Source: Bacillus sp. FJAT-42315 (GTDB lineage Bacteria; Bacillota; Bacilli; Bacillales; Domibacillaceae). Taken from it: a DNA stretch of 64,000 bases. The stretch is taken from NCBI RefSeq assembly GCF_002797375.1, contig NZ_KZ454941.1, positions 2,696,984 to 2,760,983 of the forward strand. The letters are read 5' to 3'. A program made the translations under genes and the position numbers. The number at the start of each line of letters is the position of its first letter. Positions within the stretch are counted from its first letter, which is position 1. The notes beneath the pieces were generated by a model, which ran no database searches, was not told the origin of the DNA, and was given only the letters and a program-made list of their open reading frames with translations. Below are positions 35,921 to 43,825 of this stretch, one piece after another.

Positions 35921-35945
35921 AAAAAAGAGACACATTAAGTGCCTC
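35921..35945 (-). terminator. Intrinsic terminator of bioY
   Basis: GAGGCAC pairs with GTGTCTC (one wobble) on the minus strand, followed by TTTTTTATTTTTT. The bioY stop touches the stem. Confidence 0.8.
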
Positions 35946-36498
35946 AACTAACCTTTACTAATTGTCTAGAAATAACGGGAGACTTCCGCAACTTATAAAC
36001 TAAGTAGGAAGCAAATGTTGCTTTCAATACATCTCCTGGAATAAAAACAAGACTAACTTTTATCGTCTCTACTAATGGAAGGTCCATCACAAACGATTGA
36101 ACAGGAATGCCAAACAGATAGAGCATAAACATACCGACCGTTAAGTTTACAAACAAAATATTCTTGAATGCAGTTGTCTCAAAACGTGAGATCAGATAGC
36201 CGACCGCCAAAGCTGTGATAGCATAACCAAATAAATAACCGGCGCTCGGTCCCACGAATACACTTAGTCCTCCGCGCCCACCTGTCAAGAGCGGAACGCC
36301 AGCTGCAACTAGCAATAAGAATGTCACGATACTAAAAAATCCAAGCCTCGCACCTAAAATCCCCCCAGCGAGAAGAACTCCCATCGTTTGCAACGTAATA
36401 GGAACTGGAGTAAACGACAATGGAATTGGTGGAATTAAGCCTAATGCTCCCATCACCGCAGCGAATAAAGCAACATATGTAATATCCCTCGTTTTCAT
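35944..36498 (-). CDS. bioY: Biotin transporter BioY
   Basis: 184 residues with about six membrane helices. The typical BioY features are FTPVPITLQTMGVLLAGGIL, LLTGGRGGLSVFVGPSAGYL and the FIPGDVLKATFASYL end. BioY is the substrate-binding component of an energy-coupling-factor biotin transporter. The start lies behind AGGGGGA. It is transcribed alone, with a BirA-type box in its promoter region. Confidence 0.93.
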   Translation of the reverse strand: MKTRDITYVALFAAVMGALGLIPPIPLSFTPVPITLQTMGVLLAGGILGARLGFFSIVTFLLLVAAGVPLLTGGRGGLSVFVGPSAGYLFGYAITALAVGYLISRFETTAFKNILFVNLTVGMFMLYLFGIPVQSFVMDLPLVETIKVSLVFIPGDVLKATFASYLVYKLRKSPVISRQLVKVS

Positions 36499-36550
36499 TC
36501 ATATCCCCCTATTCCAATAAAAGTAACTTTATTTTATAATAGGGGATTAT

Positions 36551-36585
36551 AAATGTAAACTTAAAAATAAAATAAGTTTACATTT
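36551..36585. promoter_or_regulatory. BirA-type operator of bioY
   Basis: AAATGTAAACTTA, 9 nt, TAAGTTTACATTT: perfect 13-bp arms 53 bp before bioY. TGTAAAC-N15-GTTTACA fits the biotin operator bound by BirA, so biotin repression is expected. Confidence 0.72.
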
Positions 36586-36617
36586 TTTGTCGTTATCAAT
36601 CTGTACAATAGAATGAA

Positions 36618-36640
36618 AGGGTGTCTCAACATGACACCCT
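36618..36640 (-). terminator. Intrinsic terminator of sspL
   Basis: AGGGTGTC and GACACCCT arms around 7 nt, then TTTCATTC on the minus strand. Confidence 0.7.
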
Positions 36641-36647
36641 CACCCCA

Positions 36648-36782
36648 TTATCTTTTCGTATTGCTATGTTTAGCGATGCTTTCTAAGCGAGATTTCGGGC
36701 TTGTGTCTCCTTTTCCTCCACCAGAGTATCCTTGAGGATTTACACCGCTTACTGGATTGCCTCGGTTTTTACTTTTACCCAT
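36648..36782 (-). CDS. sspL: Small acid-soluble spore protein L
   Basis: 44 residues behind GCAGGAGGTG. The sequence (MGKSKNRGNPVSGVNPQGYS, and an end ESIAKHSNTKR) shares the GVxPQG and SNTKR features of B. subtilis SspL. Minor SASPs of this kind are made in the forespore, usually from SigG promoters. It is divergent from the YtzC-like gene. Confidence 0.82.
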   Translation of the reverse strand: MGKSKNRGNPVSGVNPQGYSGGGKGDTSPKSRLESIAKHSNTKR

Positions 36783-36896
36783 GAGAAACACCTCCTGCTT
36801 ATACTATTTACAAAAAACTCATTGATAATCCAAGCGAAAAACGGAAAAACTATGGAGGATGAATTTCATCAATTTCCGAATGAGGAGATGATCTAG

Positions 36897-37160
36897 GTGG
36901 CGACAAGGCAAGCAGTTGAACAATTTATTGAGCAATGCAAGGGAGCTCTTGATTTTGCAGAACAGCAATATAAAGAGGCTTCCACCCAAGAACATTACAA
37001 TGATGTTGAATTTAGCCAAGCACAGCTTACGCTCGAACAGACCCTTAACAACCTTGATAAGTTAAGTCATAGTGCCAATTCTCAGCAAAAAGAAGAGCTA
37101 AGGCGAATGAAACTACAAATTCAACAAAAGCAAAATGAGATGATTTTACTTGATCATTAA
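36897..37160 (+). CDS. YtzC-like protein (DUF2524)
   Basis: 87 residues from a GTG start behind GAGGAG. An all-helical, glutamine- and glutamate-rich protein (QAVEQFIEQCKGALDFAEQQ, then QLTLEQTLNNLDKLSHSAN) of the pattern known as DUF2524/YtzC. No function is known. It sits next to a spore gene, so a sporulation role is possible, but not shown. Confidence 0.75.
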   Translation: MATRQAVEQFIEQCKGALDFAEQQYKEASTQEHYNDVEFSQAQLTLEQTLNNLDKLSHSANSQQKEELRRMKLQIQQKQNEMILLDH

Positions 37161-37166
37161 ACCGTT

Positions 37167-37200
37167 AACTCCCCTCTTTATTGCAGAGGGGAGAGTTTTT
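37167..37200 (+). terminator. Intrinsic terminator of the YtzC-like gene
   Basis: CTCCCCTC and GAGGGGAG around 9 nt, followed by AGTTTTT. The stop of the convergent gene at 37178 is inside it. Confidence 0.78.
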
Positions 37201-37879
37201 CGTCAACATAATGGACATTTAATAAATTGGTGACCTCCACTATATTTAAATGACTAGGAATGCGTAAATAAAGTATTCCTGGATTGATGGAAATCAAATC
37301 ATCTGACATCCAATTTTCTCCAGTAAACTGAGTGATAGGGAATTCTTTCGTAAACTGGCTAAACTCCAAATGGACTTCCTGTGGTTTAGCTAGTATAAGT
37401 TTGTCTTTCTTCAACTGAAGATCGATCAACCCAAGCTCATCTGTAATATCTATATCATTAACAAAAGATTTTGGCTGATAAAGAATTGCTTCTATCTCGT
37501 CATCATTTTTGTCTTTTCTGTCAATCACAATGGTGAATTCAGAATAAAAATCATTAAGCAAACTTAGTTCAATCCAATTCCCTTTATATTTAAAAGCCCA
37601 CTCTTTCTTCTTAAAAGAATCATCTATTTGATCTACTTTACCGGAAAGTACTGTTTCAACTACATTTAAATTGTTTTTATCCTCTTTTTTTCCATTAACT
37701 TTTTCATAGGGAAGAAAGCAATAAACAACGATAGAAGCTACTAACACAAAGAGATAACTAATAAACAGCCATTTTACTTGATTGTAAGAGAATAATTTCC
37801 CCGATTTATTGATTACTCTCACCAAAATAGCAAAAATGACAAATATGATAATAAAAGAAACAACAACTAATGAACTCAT
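37178..37879 (-). CDS. Hypothetical membrane protein of the YtrA-type operon
   Basis: 233 residues behind GGAGGT. Two transmembrane helices at about 3-21 and 38-57 precede a hydrophilic region of 175 residues (GNWIELSLLNDFYSEFTIVI). No family recognised. It is the last gene of the operon and starts 2 bases after the permease stop, so it may be an accessory subunit of the transporter. Confidence 0.6.
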   Translation of the reverse strand: MSSLVVVSFIIIFVIFAILVRVINKSGKLFSYNQVKWLFISYLFVLVASIVVYCFLPYEKVNGKKEDKNNLNVVETVLSGKVDQIDDSFKKKEWAFKYKGNWIELSLLNDFYSEFTIVIDRKDKNDDEIEAILYQPKSFVNDIDITDELGLIDLQLKKDKLILAKPQEVHLEFSQFTKEFPITQFTGENWMSDDLISINPGILYLRIPSHLNIVEVTNLLNVHYVDEKLSPLQ

Positions 37880-37881
37880 AT

Positions 37882-38622
37882 TTACCGAACCTCCATTCTA
37901 TTCGATAAAGTAACTGAGCAAGTAAAAAGTAGAGCAACGGTGATGAAGACTTTTATTGCAAACAGTGTGATAGACGATTCCGCCAAAAAAAATTGATAGA
38001 TCGCTGTCATATCTCTCCCAATCGTAACTCCTATTAACAATGGACTTAAATATAACATCGGTAATAAGAAAATAAACACACGGCTAAGTTGAACGAGCGT
38101 GCCCGCAAAATAACCTAACGCACTAAATAAGAACATATAGAGACTGGCTGCAATGATTCCCATTAACAAATGATGTGGTGCATAGAACAAATAGTTAGTA
38201 TTTATCAGTTGAATATCAGTGAAAAAATAAATGAGAACTCTTAACAAAAAACTCGCTGAAATAGCAGTGACCCCTCCTAGTACGCTCATCGTTAATAAAA
38301 TAAGGATATTAGATAGATGACTGCTAACTCGATTGGCTACAAAGATGAAATCATCATTCCTATAAGCTTTTGTTGGCAAAATACTCGCGATAATAAACGC
38401 CCAAACAATGGTGAACATGACAATAATATCAGCCGAATAGTGCGTAACATTCACAGTAACATTTTCTTGACCTCTTCCACTCATACCAGAACCGTTAAAT
38501 GAAAACAACATGGCCACTAGCTGGACAGAAATCAGGGCAGTTAAAGCACCCATATAAGATTTCAACTTAAATAGATATTGCTTTTTTACTACATTTCCTA
38601 AAGTGACATTAGTTAAAGACAT
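37882..38622 (-). CDS. ABC transporter membrane subunit
   Basis: 246 residues from the third of three possible starts behind AAGGAGG (ATG at 38625 and TTG at 38628 are alternatives). About six helices, with FTIVWAFIIASILPTKAYRN as an ABC-2-like segment. It overlaps the 3' end of the ATPase gene, which marks it as that protein's partner. It does not carry the substrate-binding or extracellular domain of larger permeases. Confidence 0.7.
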   Translation of the reverse strand: MSLTNVTLGNVVKKQYLFKLKSYMGALTALISVQLVAMLFSFNGSGMSGRGQENVTVNVTHYSADIIVMFTIVWAFIIASILPTKAYRNDDFIFVANRVSSHLSNILILLTMSVLGGVTAISASFLLRVLIYFFTDIQLINTNYLFYAPHHLLMGIIAASLYMFLFSALGYFAGTLVQLSRVFIFLLPMLYLSPLLIGVTIGRDMTAIYQFFLAESSITLFAIKVFITVALLFTCSVTLSNRMEVR

Positions 38623-39493
38623 CATCAATCCCTCCTTTTGTGTTATTTGTCAAATACACGCATACATCAGATGGACGAACTGCTGAAGCCGTCATCCCTA
38701 CTGGCAAATTCGAGAGTATATCTTTATTTCTTAACACCACATACTGACGATCAATACCCACGCTTTGCTGATGGATCACTTCTTTATCTTTAATCCACTC
38801 CATCACATCCGCACTCTTTCCTGTGACACCAATCGCCCATTCTTTTAAATCGGTCATGGGGAGGTGAAGGTGTTTCTTCCCATCACAAATTAACAAAACC
38901 TCTTCCAATAAATCCTCAATCTCATCTAAATAATGAGTAGAAATAATGATAGTACGAGGATAGACTAGATAATCTTTCAGCAACGCCCGAAAAAAGTCCT
39001 TTCGCACAGCCGCATCCATTCCATTTGCTGGTTCATCAAAAATCGTTAATGCACAGCGCGACGACAGCCCAAGGATCATATTGAAGGTATGCTTTTTTCC
39101 TTTTGACAGGTGGTCATGATATTGTTTGCGGTCAAAAGCAAAGTAATCCACTAATCGGTTAGCTAATTCTTGATCCCAATGTTCATAAAAATCAGCCGCT
39201 ACTGTTAATAGCTCTTCAAGGTTTAATGATGTCGGTAAGCTCATCTGGTCATCAATAAAAATAGAGTTAGCTGATACAAAAAGACTGTTAAATGGATCTT
39301 CAGAAAAAACCTGGATCTCTCCAGCAGTTTGTTTGATGAACCCTGAAATAATTTTTAACAAGGTGGTTTTCCCTGCCCCGTTTCGGCCAATTAATCCAGT
39401 AATCTTGTTTTCCTCAATCGTAAACGACAGATCATTCAACGCTTTTGATTTCCCAAATACTTTCGTTATATTCGCACATTGAACTGCATTCAT
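38609..39493 (-). CDS. ABC transporter ATP-binding protein, YtrB-like
   Basis: 294 residues. Walker A (GLIGRNGAGKTTLLKII) lies at about residue 35, with the YHDHLSKGKKH signature region and Walker B LTIFDEPANGMD followed by a switch histidine (ISTHYLDEIED). The signature sequence is LSKGK rather than LSGGQ. B. subtilis YtrB, made from the ytrA operon, has the same layout. The operon answers cell-wall antibiotics in that organism; the same role is only inferred here. Confidence 0.85.
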   Translation of the reverse strand: MNAVQCANITKVFGKSKALNDLSFTIEENKITGLIGRNGAGKTTLLKIISGFIKQTAGEIQVFSEDPFNSLFVSANSIFIDDQMSLPTSLNLEELLTVAADFYEHWDQELANRLVDYFAFDRKQYHDHLSKGKKHTFNMILGLSSRCALTIFDEPANGMDAAVRKDFFRALLKDYLVYPRTIIISTHYLDEIEDLLEEVLLICDGKKHLHLPMTDLKEWAIGVTGKSADVMEWIKDKEVIHQQSVGIDRQYVVLRNKDILSNLPVGMTASAVRPSDVCVYLTNNTKGGIDDVFN

Positions 39494-39870
39494 TTTGCTC
39501 CTCCTTTACCATTCTCCGTCTTGATCATGTCTATTAATTCCTCTTCACTTACATGGAGTTGTTTCGCTTCCTTCACAATGTCCGTGACTAATCTCTTCAA
39601 CGTTTGGTTTTTTCGCTTATTGACAATCGTTGCTTTCGCTGTCGCTGAAACAAACATTCCAAGTCCGCGCTTTTTGTATAAAATATGTTCATCGGCTAAT
39701 AAATTAAGTCCCTTCGCTGCTGTTGCTGGATTAATATTAAACATTTCCGCCAATTGATACTGAGAATAAACTTTTTGGTCCTCTTGGAAATGTCCATTTA
39801 AAATTTCTGCCTCGATCCACTCAGAAATCTGGACATAAATTGGTTTCATTCCATCTGCATCTAATATCAA
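39490..39870 (-). CDS. GntR-family regulator, YtrA-like
   Basis: 126 residues if the TTG at 39870 is used; the TTG at 39891 overlaps the GGAGG site. The winged helix is at about residues 10-75 (MKPIYVQISEWIEAEIL, then YSQYQLAEMFNINPATAAKG), and a helical tail of 45 residues follows, as in the small YtrA subfamily. It overlaps the ATPase gene by 4 bases and sits directly behind a perfect inverted repeat, so it should repress its own operon. Confidence 0.85.
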   Translation of the reverse strand: MILDADGMKPIYVQISEWIEAEILNGHFQEDQKVYSQYQLAEMFNINPATAAKGLNLLADEHILYKKRGLGMFVSATAKATIVNKRKNQTLKRLVTDIVKEAKQLHVSEEELIDMIKTENGKGGAK

Positions 39871-39890
39871 GATTCTATCACCATCCTCCA

Positions 39891-39922
39891 ATACAGTACA
39901 TTACTGTTGTAATGTACTGTAT
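39891..39922. promoter_or_regulatory. Operator of the YtrA-type operon
   Basis: ATACAGTACATTAC, TGTT, GTAATGTACTGTAT: perfect 14-bp arms ending 20 bp before the regulator start. It overlaps a TATACA-type -10, so bound regulator would block transcription. Confidence 0.7.
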
Positions 39923-40059
39923 AATATTTTACCAAATAAATCAAGATTCTTTTAAATAAAAAAACACCCATCTATTCAATAGACAAACTGTAAAAGTCTA
40001 AACATTTTTGCCGACGTTTCATACTATGTATTATTCCCTTCAACAAGGAGGTGAAAAAT

Positions 40060-40146
40060 ATGAGTTACGGTTACGGCGGTGGCTTTGCTTTACTTGTCGT
40101 TTTGTTCATTTTGTTAATTATCATCGGTGCTTCTTTCGTATACTAA
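40060..40146 (+). CDS. YjcZ-family small sporulation protein
   Basis: 28 residues behind CAAGGAGGTG, too short for standard ORF calls. MSYGYGGGFALLVVLFILLI, then a glycine and a short end with SFVY. The Gly/Tyr-rich head and single hydrophobic helix are the YjcZ/SscA-type pattern of Bacillus spore membrane-associated peptides. Confidence 0.8.
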   Translation: MSYGYGGGFALLVVLFILLIIIGASFVY

Positions 40147-40274
40147 ACAGATCATTCATTTCTCCAAATTCTTCGTTGTTTCTTCGCTGCTCACAAAGGC
40201 TTTCTCAAATAAGTCCTAGGCTTCTTCAACTTGGAGAAGTTTAGCCTTATTTTGCAAAAAAGAAAATGGCATAC

Positions 40275-40305
40275 AAAAAACACGGCCAATAAAGCCGTGT
40301 TTTTT
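40275..40305. terminator. Intrinsic terminator between convergent genes
   Basis: AAAAAACACGGC and GCCGTGTTTTTT around 7 nt; usable in both directions. Serves the secreted protein gene at 40313. Confidence 0.88.
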
Positions 40306-40312
40306 AGTAAAT

Positions 40313-41215
40313 TTATTGTTTTAACTTCATCCAGCTTTGTAGGTAATGAATCGAAAATCCATCAAAGCTGGACTGGTTTTCATAGGAATTCTGTACGATT
40401 TGTAATTGCTCCCACATCGCTGCTTGTCCTTCTTCATAGAAAGTGATAAATTCTCCCTCCTGTGAAGCCTGTGTTTCTACACCGATGGATACTTTTTTGT
40501 TCATTGATGCTGCATAATTGATTTCATCTTGAGCCAGCTTAATGATTCCATTTGAACCTAACGCTTGATCACGATAAGCCATAATAGTCACAGAATCTGT
40601 ATGAGCAATCACCCAATCAGATAGCTTCCCTTTTCCAAATTGATTATTATAAAATCGATTATCAAACCAAAATGGGATATCTGCGGCAAGTGGTAACCCT
40701 AACTGTTGAGCTGATTGATTGGCTTTCATCAGTAGCGCTTGATAAGATTGGACAGTTTGTTGATATTGCTTTTTCCAACCTTTGTATAAATAAGGTTCCA
40801 CATCTAAATGAATACCTGAAAATTGTTCTTCAGGTGCAGCCTGAAGCTGATAATCCTGTACCCAAGCAAAAAAACTTTCTTGAGAAGCAAGACCTTTTTT
40901 AGATACCCAAGCTGGTGCACCATCAAGTGCGTGTACTTTTATATCATTTGCGCTTGCTTGTTGAATAAATGTTTTGTAAGCACTTACAGAAATATCCTTA
41001 TTGATTTGCAAATAGACATCTGTTACTTGATTTTGTTGCATAAAGTCTAACAACTGATCTTTATTAGATACAATCTCTTTTGTATGCCATAACCATGTTG
41101 CTTTTTGCATTGGTTGTTCGTTTGCCGCCGCACTTTGCTTGAACATAGCCAAACCTGCACTTTCTAAAAGTAATACAGCGATACATACGAATACAAGCTT
41201 TCTTAACATCTTCAT
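40313..41215 (-). CDS. Secreted TIM-barrel-like hydrolase-type protein under c-di-GMP riboswitch
   Basis: 300 residues from the second ATG (MKMLRKLVF) behind GAGGAG; the first ATG (41224) touches the ribosome site. A signal peptide spans about residues 1-30, with AASAA-like cleavage near QSAAANE. The mature part has alternating beta/alpha stretches (KATWLWHTKEIV, TDVYLQINKDI, IKVHALDGAPAW, GIHLDVEPYLYKGW, LPLAADIPFWFD, VTIMAYRD, KVSIGVETQ), the layout of a glycosidase-like barrel; acidic residues in HLDVEPY could be catalytic. No close family is known to me. Cyclic-di-GMP control suggests a role in cell surface or biofilm matrix. Confidence 0.7.
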   Translation of the reverse strand: MKMLRKLVFVCIAVLLLESAGLAMFKQSAAANEQPMQKATWLWHTKEIVSNKDQLLDFMQQNQVTDVYLQINKDISVSAYKTFIQQASANDIKVHALDGAPAWVSKKGLASQESFFAWVQDYQLQAAPEEQFSGIHLDVEPYLYKGWKKQYQQTVQSYQALLMKANQSAQQLGLPLAADIPFWFDNRFYNNQFGKGKLSDWVIAHTDSVTIMAYRDQALGSNGIIKLAQDEINYAASMNKKVSIGVETQASQEGEFITFYEEGQAAMWEQLQIVQNSYENQSSFDGFSIHYLQSWMKLKQ

Positions 41216-41263
41216 ACTGAACATCTCCTCATCGAAGTTGCCATCTCACTTCAAAAAGGAGAA

Positions 41264-41342
41264 TGGCAGCCCGGCGGCCATACAGCTAAAACTGCTTAGG
41301 TCCGTAGCTTTGCGTCCTTGATTTTCATCAAGTTTGCCTTTT
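41264..41342 (-). promoter_or_regulatory. Cyclic di-GMP-I (GEMM) riboswitch
   Basis: On the minus strand: GGCAAACTTGAT, a GAAA tetraloop with ATCAA pairing, GGACGCAAAGCTACGG, ACCTAAG, a variable stem and GGCCGCCGGGCTGCC. This is the class I c-di-GMP aptamer with its GNRA tetraloop and conserved GACGCAAAGC core. The downstream leader contains ATGGCA (41239-41244 on the plus strand as TGCCAT), complementary to TGCCAT at the aptamer's 3' strand, a likely switching helix. No terminator T-run follows, so translational control is possible. Confidence 0.9.
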
Positions 41343-41422
41343 TACACTCTTTATATCGACATATATAAGAGATTTTTTATAGATATAGCAAAAATTCATG
41401 AGATAAATGTTTCATACTTCTA

Positions 41423-41701
41423 TCAATTGTCACTAATTCGTTCTAATTCGTTCTTTAATAGTTCTACCCCATTTGGACTTAAGTGGATTTTCCCATCAAA
41501 TAGACTGATGTTTTCAGATGTCACTTCACCTGTAATGATACAAGCCTGTTCTGCCTTATACTTCCTTAAAATGATTTTATCCTCATCCACAAAAATTTCC
41601 ATGGCATCTTTTATATCAATCGATAAATTTTTTCTCAATTCTTTCGGAACAACAATTCTCCCCAATTGGTCTACCTTTCGAACAATTCCGGTTGACTTCA
41701 T
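41423..41701 (-). CDS. AbrB-family transition-state regulator
   Basis: 92 residues from the ATG behind AAAGGGGGGACG; an ATG 24 bases earlier (41725) is less likely. The N-terminal swapped-hairpin DNA-binding domain is typical (MKSTGIVRKVDQLGRIVVPK, then ELRKNLSIDIKDAMEIFVD) and strongly resembles AbrB and Abh. The cysteine in EQACIITGEV is also conserved. AbrB represses stationary-phase genes. Whether this is AbrB or its paralogue Abh is not decided. Confidence 0.87.
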   Translation of the reverse strand: MKSTGIVRKVDQLGRIVVPKELRKNLSIDIKDAMEIFVDEDKIILRKYKAEQACIITGEVTSENISLFDGKIHLSPNGVELLKNELERISDN

Positions 41702-41792
41702 TTCTCGTCCCCCCTTTACATTCATTGTAGAAATTATATCATATTTTCTACTACAAATGTAAATAAAAAGAAATTAATATGTGTTGATTTTC

Positions 41793-41830
41793 AAAAAAGA
41801 GCTGACGATAATGATGAATGTCAGCTCCTT
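41793..41830 (-). terminator. Intrinsic terminator of the beta-oxidation operon
   Basis: GGAGCTGAC and GTCAGCTCT on the minus strand, then TTTTTTGAAA. Confidence 0.85.
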
Positions 41831-41851
41831 CATAAAACTCCACTATTCTTT

Positions 41852-42622
41852 TTATTTCGGCTGCATACGAATCGCTCCGTCTAGGCGAATAACCTCTCCA
41901 TTTAACATCGAATTTTCTACGATGGCTTGCACTAATTGAGCATATTCCTGTGGTCTACCAAGTCGCGATGGGAATGGCGTCATCGCTCCAAGTGCTACCC
42001 GTGCCGCTTCTGGTAATGTATTAAACATCGGTGTCTCAAATAATCCTGGCGCAATCGCCATCACTCGAACCCCATCTTTCGCTAGTTCTCTAGCAATTGG
42101 TAATGTCATAGCGACGACACCGCCTTTAGAGGCACTGTAAGCCGCTTGACCGATTTGACCTTCAAACGCTGCAACCGAAGCTGTTGAAATGATGACTCCT
42201 CGCTCTCCTTTTTCATTTGCATCATTTGTGACCATGCGCTCTGCAGCTAAACGAATAACATTAAATGTACCGACAAGATTCACTTGAATGACTTGATTGT
42301 AGTCACTTAAACTAGCCGCCTTCCCTTTCGACAACACTTTCTTCGGTGTACCAATCCCAGCACAATTAACGACCAAATTAATTTTTCCAAATACTTTAAT
42401 TCCTTCGTCTAAAGCATTTGTAACCTCTGTTTCATTCGTCACATCTGTTTTGACAAAGATAGCATTCTCATGCCCAAGCTGTTCCACAAGAGTAGCTCCA
42501 TTTGCTTCATTCATATCTAAAATAACAGCCTTTCCACCATGTTCCACAACATGTTTGACCGTCGCTTCTCCTAATCCTGAAGCTCCACCCGTTACGACTG
42601 CTACAGTTTGATTCAATTCCAT
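41852..42622 (-). CDS. 3-hydroxyacyl-CoA dehydrogenase type II-like short-chain dehydrogenase
   Basis: 256 residues, counting from the ATG (MELNQ) 8 nt after GGGGGG; the ATG at 42628 sits too close to it. The SDR features are VVTGGASGLGEATV (NAD-binding), NCAGIG, and the catalytic set STASVAAFEGQIGQAAYSAS with YSASK. The full pattern matches 17-beta-HSD10/3-hydroxy-2-methylbutyryl-CoA dehydrogenases of bacteria. It oxidises 3-hydroxyacyl-CoA in beta-oxidation or isoleucine breakdown. Last of three genes with thiolase and acyl-CoA dehydrogenase. Confidence 0.85.
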   Translation of the reverse strand: MELNQTVAVVTGGASGLGEATVKHVVEHGGKAVILDMNEANGATLVEQLGHENAIFVKTDVTNETEVTNALDEGIKVFGKINLVVNCAGIGTPKKVLSKGKAASLSDYNQVIQVNLVGTFNVIRLAAERMVTNDANEKGERGVIISTASVAAFEGQIGQAAYSASKGGVVAMTLPIARELAKDGVRVMAIAPGLFETPMFNTLPEAARVALGAMTPFPSRLGRPQEYAQLVQAIVENSMLNGEVIRLDGAIRMQPK

Positions 42623-42654
42623 CTCCATTCCCCCCCTTGTATTAGATAAAAAAA

Positions 42655-43806
42655 TTAATCGATCCGCTCAATGATTGTTGCATTCGCCATACCGTGTCCT
42701 TCACATACTGCTTGCAAGCCGTAACGGCCATTCGTTCTTTCTAATTCATTCATCAATGTAATCATCAATTTTGCTCCTGTTGCCCCAAGCGGATGCCCTA
42801 AAGCGATCGCTCCACCGTTCACATTCAACTTCTCCGGATTTGCACCAGTATCTGATAACCAAGCAAGTGGAACAGAAGCAAACGCCTCGTTTACTTCATA
42901 TAAATCAATGTCATCAATCGTTAATTCTGCTTTTTCCAATGCTTTCGCTGTTGCATCAATCGGTCCCGTCAGCATTAACGTCGGATCGGAACCGACAACC
43001 GTCCGTGCAACAATTCGAAAACGAGGCTTTAATTGTAACTGCTCCGCTTTTTCACGAGACATAATTAACAAAGCCGCAGCCCCATCGCTCATTTGACTGG
43101 CATTTCCCGCGTGAATTTTTCCGTTTTCTCTAAAGACTGGCTTCAAGCCATTTAATATGTCCACCGTTGTTTCTTTTCTAGGACCTTCATCTTCACTGAT
43201 CAGCTTTTTAGATCCATCCTCTAGCGTCACTTCAATCGGCAAAATTTCTTTATTAAATCGGCCTTCCGCTTGAGCTTTTAACGCTTTTTGATGGCTATTA
43301 TAAGAAAATTCATCTAATGTCTCACGACTTAATTCCCATTTATCAGCCATTCTTTCCGCTGATAAACCTTGGTGAATGATTTCATGTTGAGAAGTGAGTT
43401 GCTCGCTCCATTCAGCGTTTAGCCGATTAGAAAACATCGGTATACGCGTCATACTTTCCACTCCACCAGCAATCACAATATCCATATCACCCGATGCAAT
43501 CGCCTGAGCAGCAAAATGGACTGCTTGCTGACTGGAACCACATTGACGATCAATCGTTGTTCCTGGGACACTCACTGGAAAACCAGCGATTAATGAAGCT
43601 TGTCTTGCGATATTGACCGATTGCTCCCCTACTTGCGACACACAACCGAAGATAACATCCTCGACCATATCCGCTGAAATCCCTGCCCGAGAAACGAGTC
43701 CTTTTAACACTTCTGCCGCTAAATCATCTGGACGTGTATGACTAAATGCTCCTTTACGTCTGCCTACTGCTGAACGAACACCTTCTACAATCACGACTTC
43801 TCTCAT
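42655..43806 (-). CDS. Acetyl-CoA C-acyltransferase (thiolase)
   Basis: 383 residues. The active-site cysteine is in TIDRQCGSSQQAVHF (about residue 90), the second set in NVNGGAIALGHPLGATGAKL and the final CEGHGMANATI holds the Cys of the proton-shuttle loop (CxG variant, CEGHG). It cleaves 3-oxoacyl-CoA with CoA. The variant CEGHG in place of CIGGGQG is found in a subset of bacterial thiolases. Middle gene of the operon, with 19 and 32 bases to its neighbours. Confidence 0.9.
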   Translation of the reverse strand: MREVVIVEGVRSAVGRRKGAFSHTRPDDLAAEVLKGLVSRAGISADMVEDVIFGCVSQVGEQSVNIARQASLIAGFPVSVPGTTIDRQCGSSQQAVHFAAQAIASGDMDIVIAGGVESMTRIPMFSNRLNAEWSEQLTSQHEIIHQGLSAERMADKWELSRETLDEFSYNSHQKALKAQAEGRFNKEILPIEVTLEDGSKKLISEDEGPRKETTVDILNGLKPVFRENGKIHAGNASQMSDGAAALLIMSREKAEQLQLKPRFRIVARTVVGSDPTLMLTGPIDATAKALEKAELTIDDIDLYEVNEAFASVPLAWLSDTGANPEKLNVNGGAIALGHPLGATGAKLMITLMNELERTNGRYGLQAVCEGHGMANATIIERID

Positions 43807-43825
43807 TTACTTGACACGCTCCTTT

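Noticed and set aside
41423-41460. Tandem ATTCGTTCT repeats at the end of the AbrB-family gene
   Set aside because: They encode normal C-terminal residues of the protein and occur only twice; not an independent repeat.
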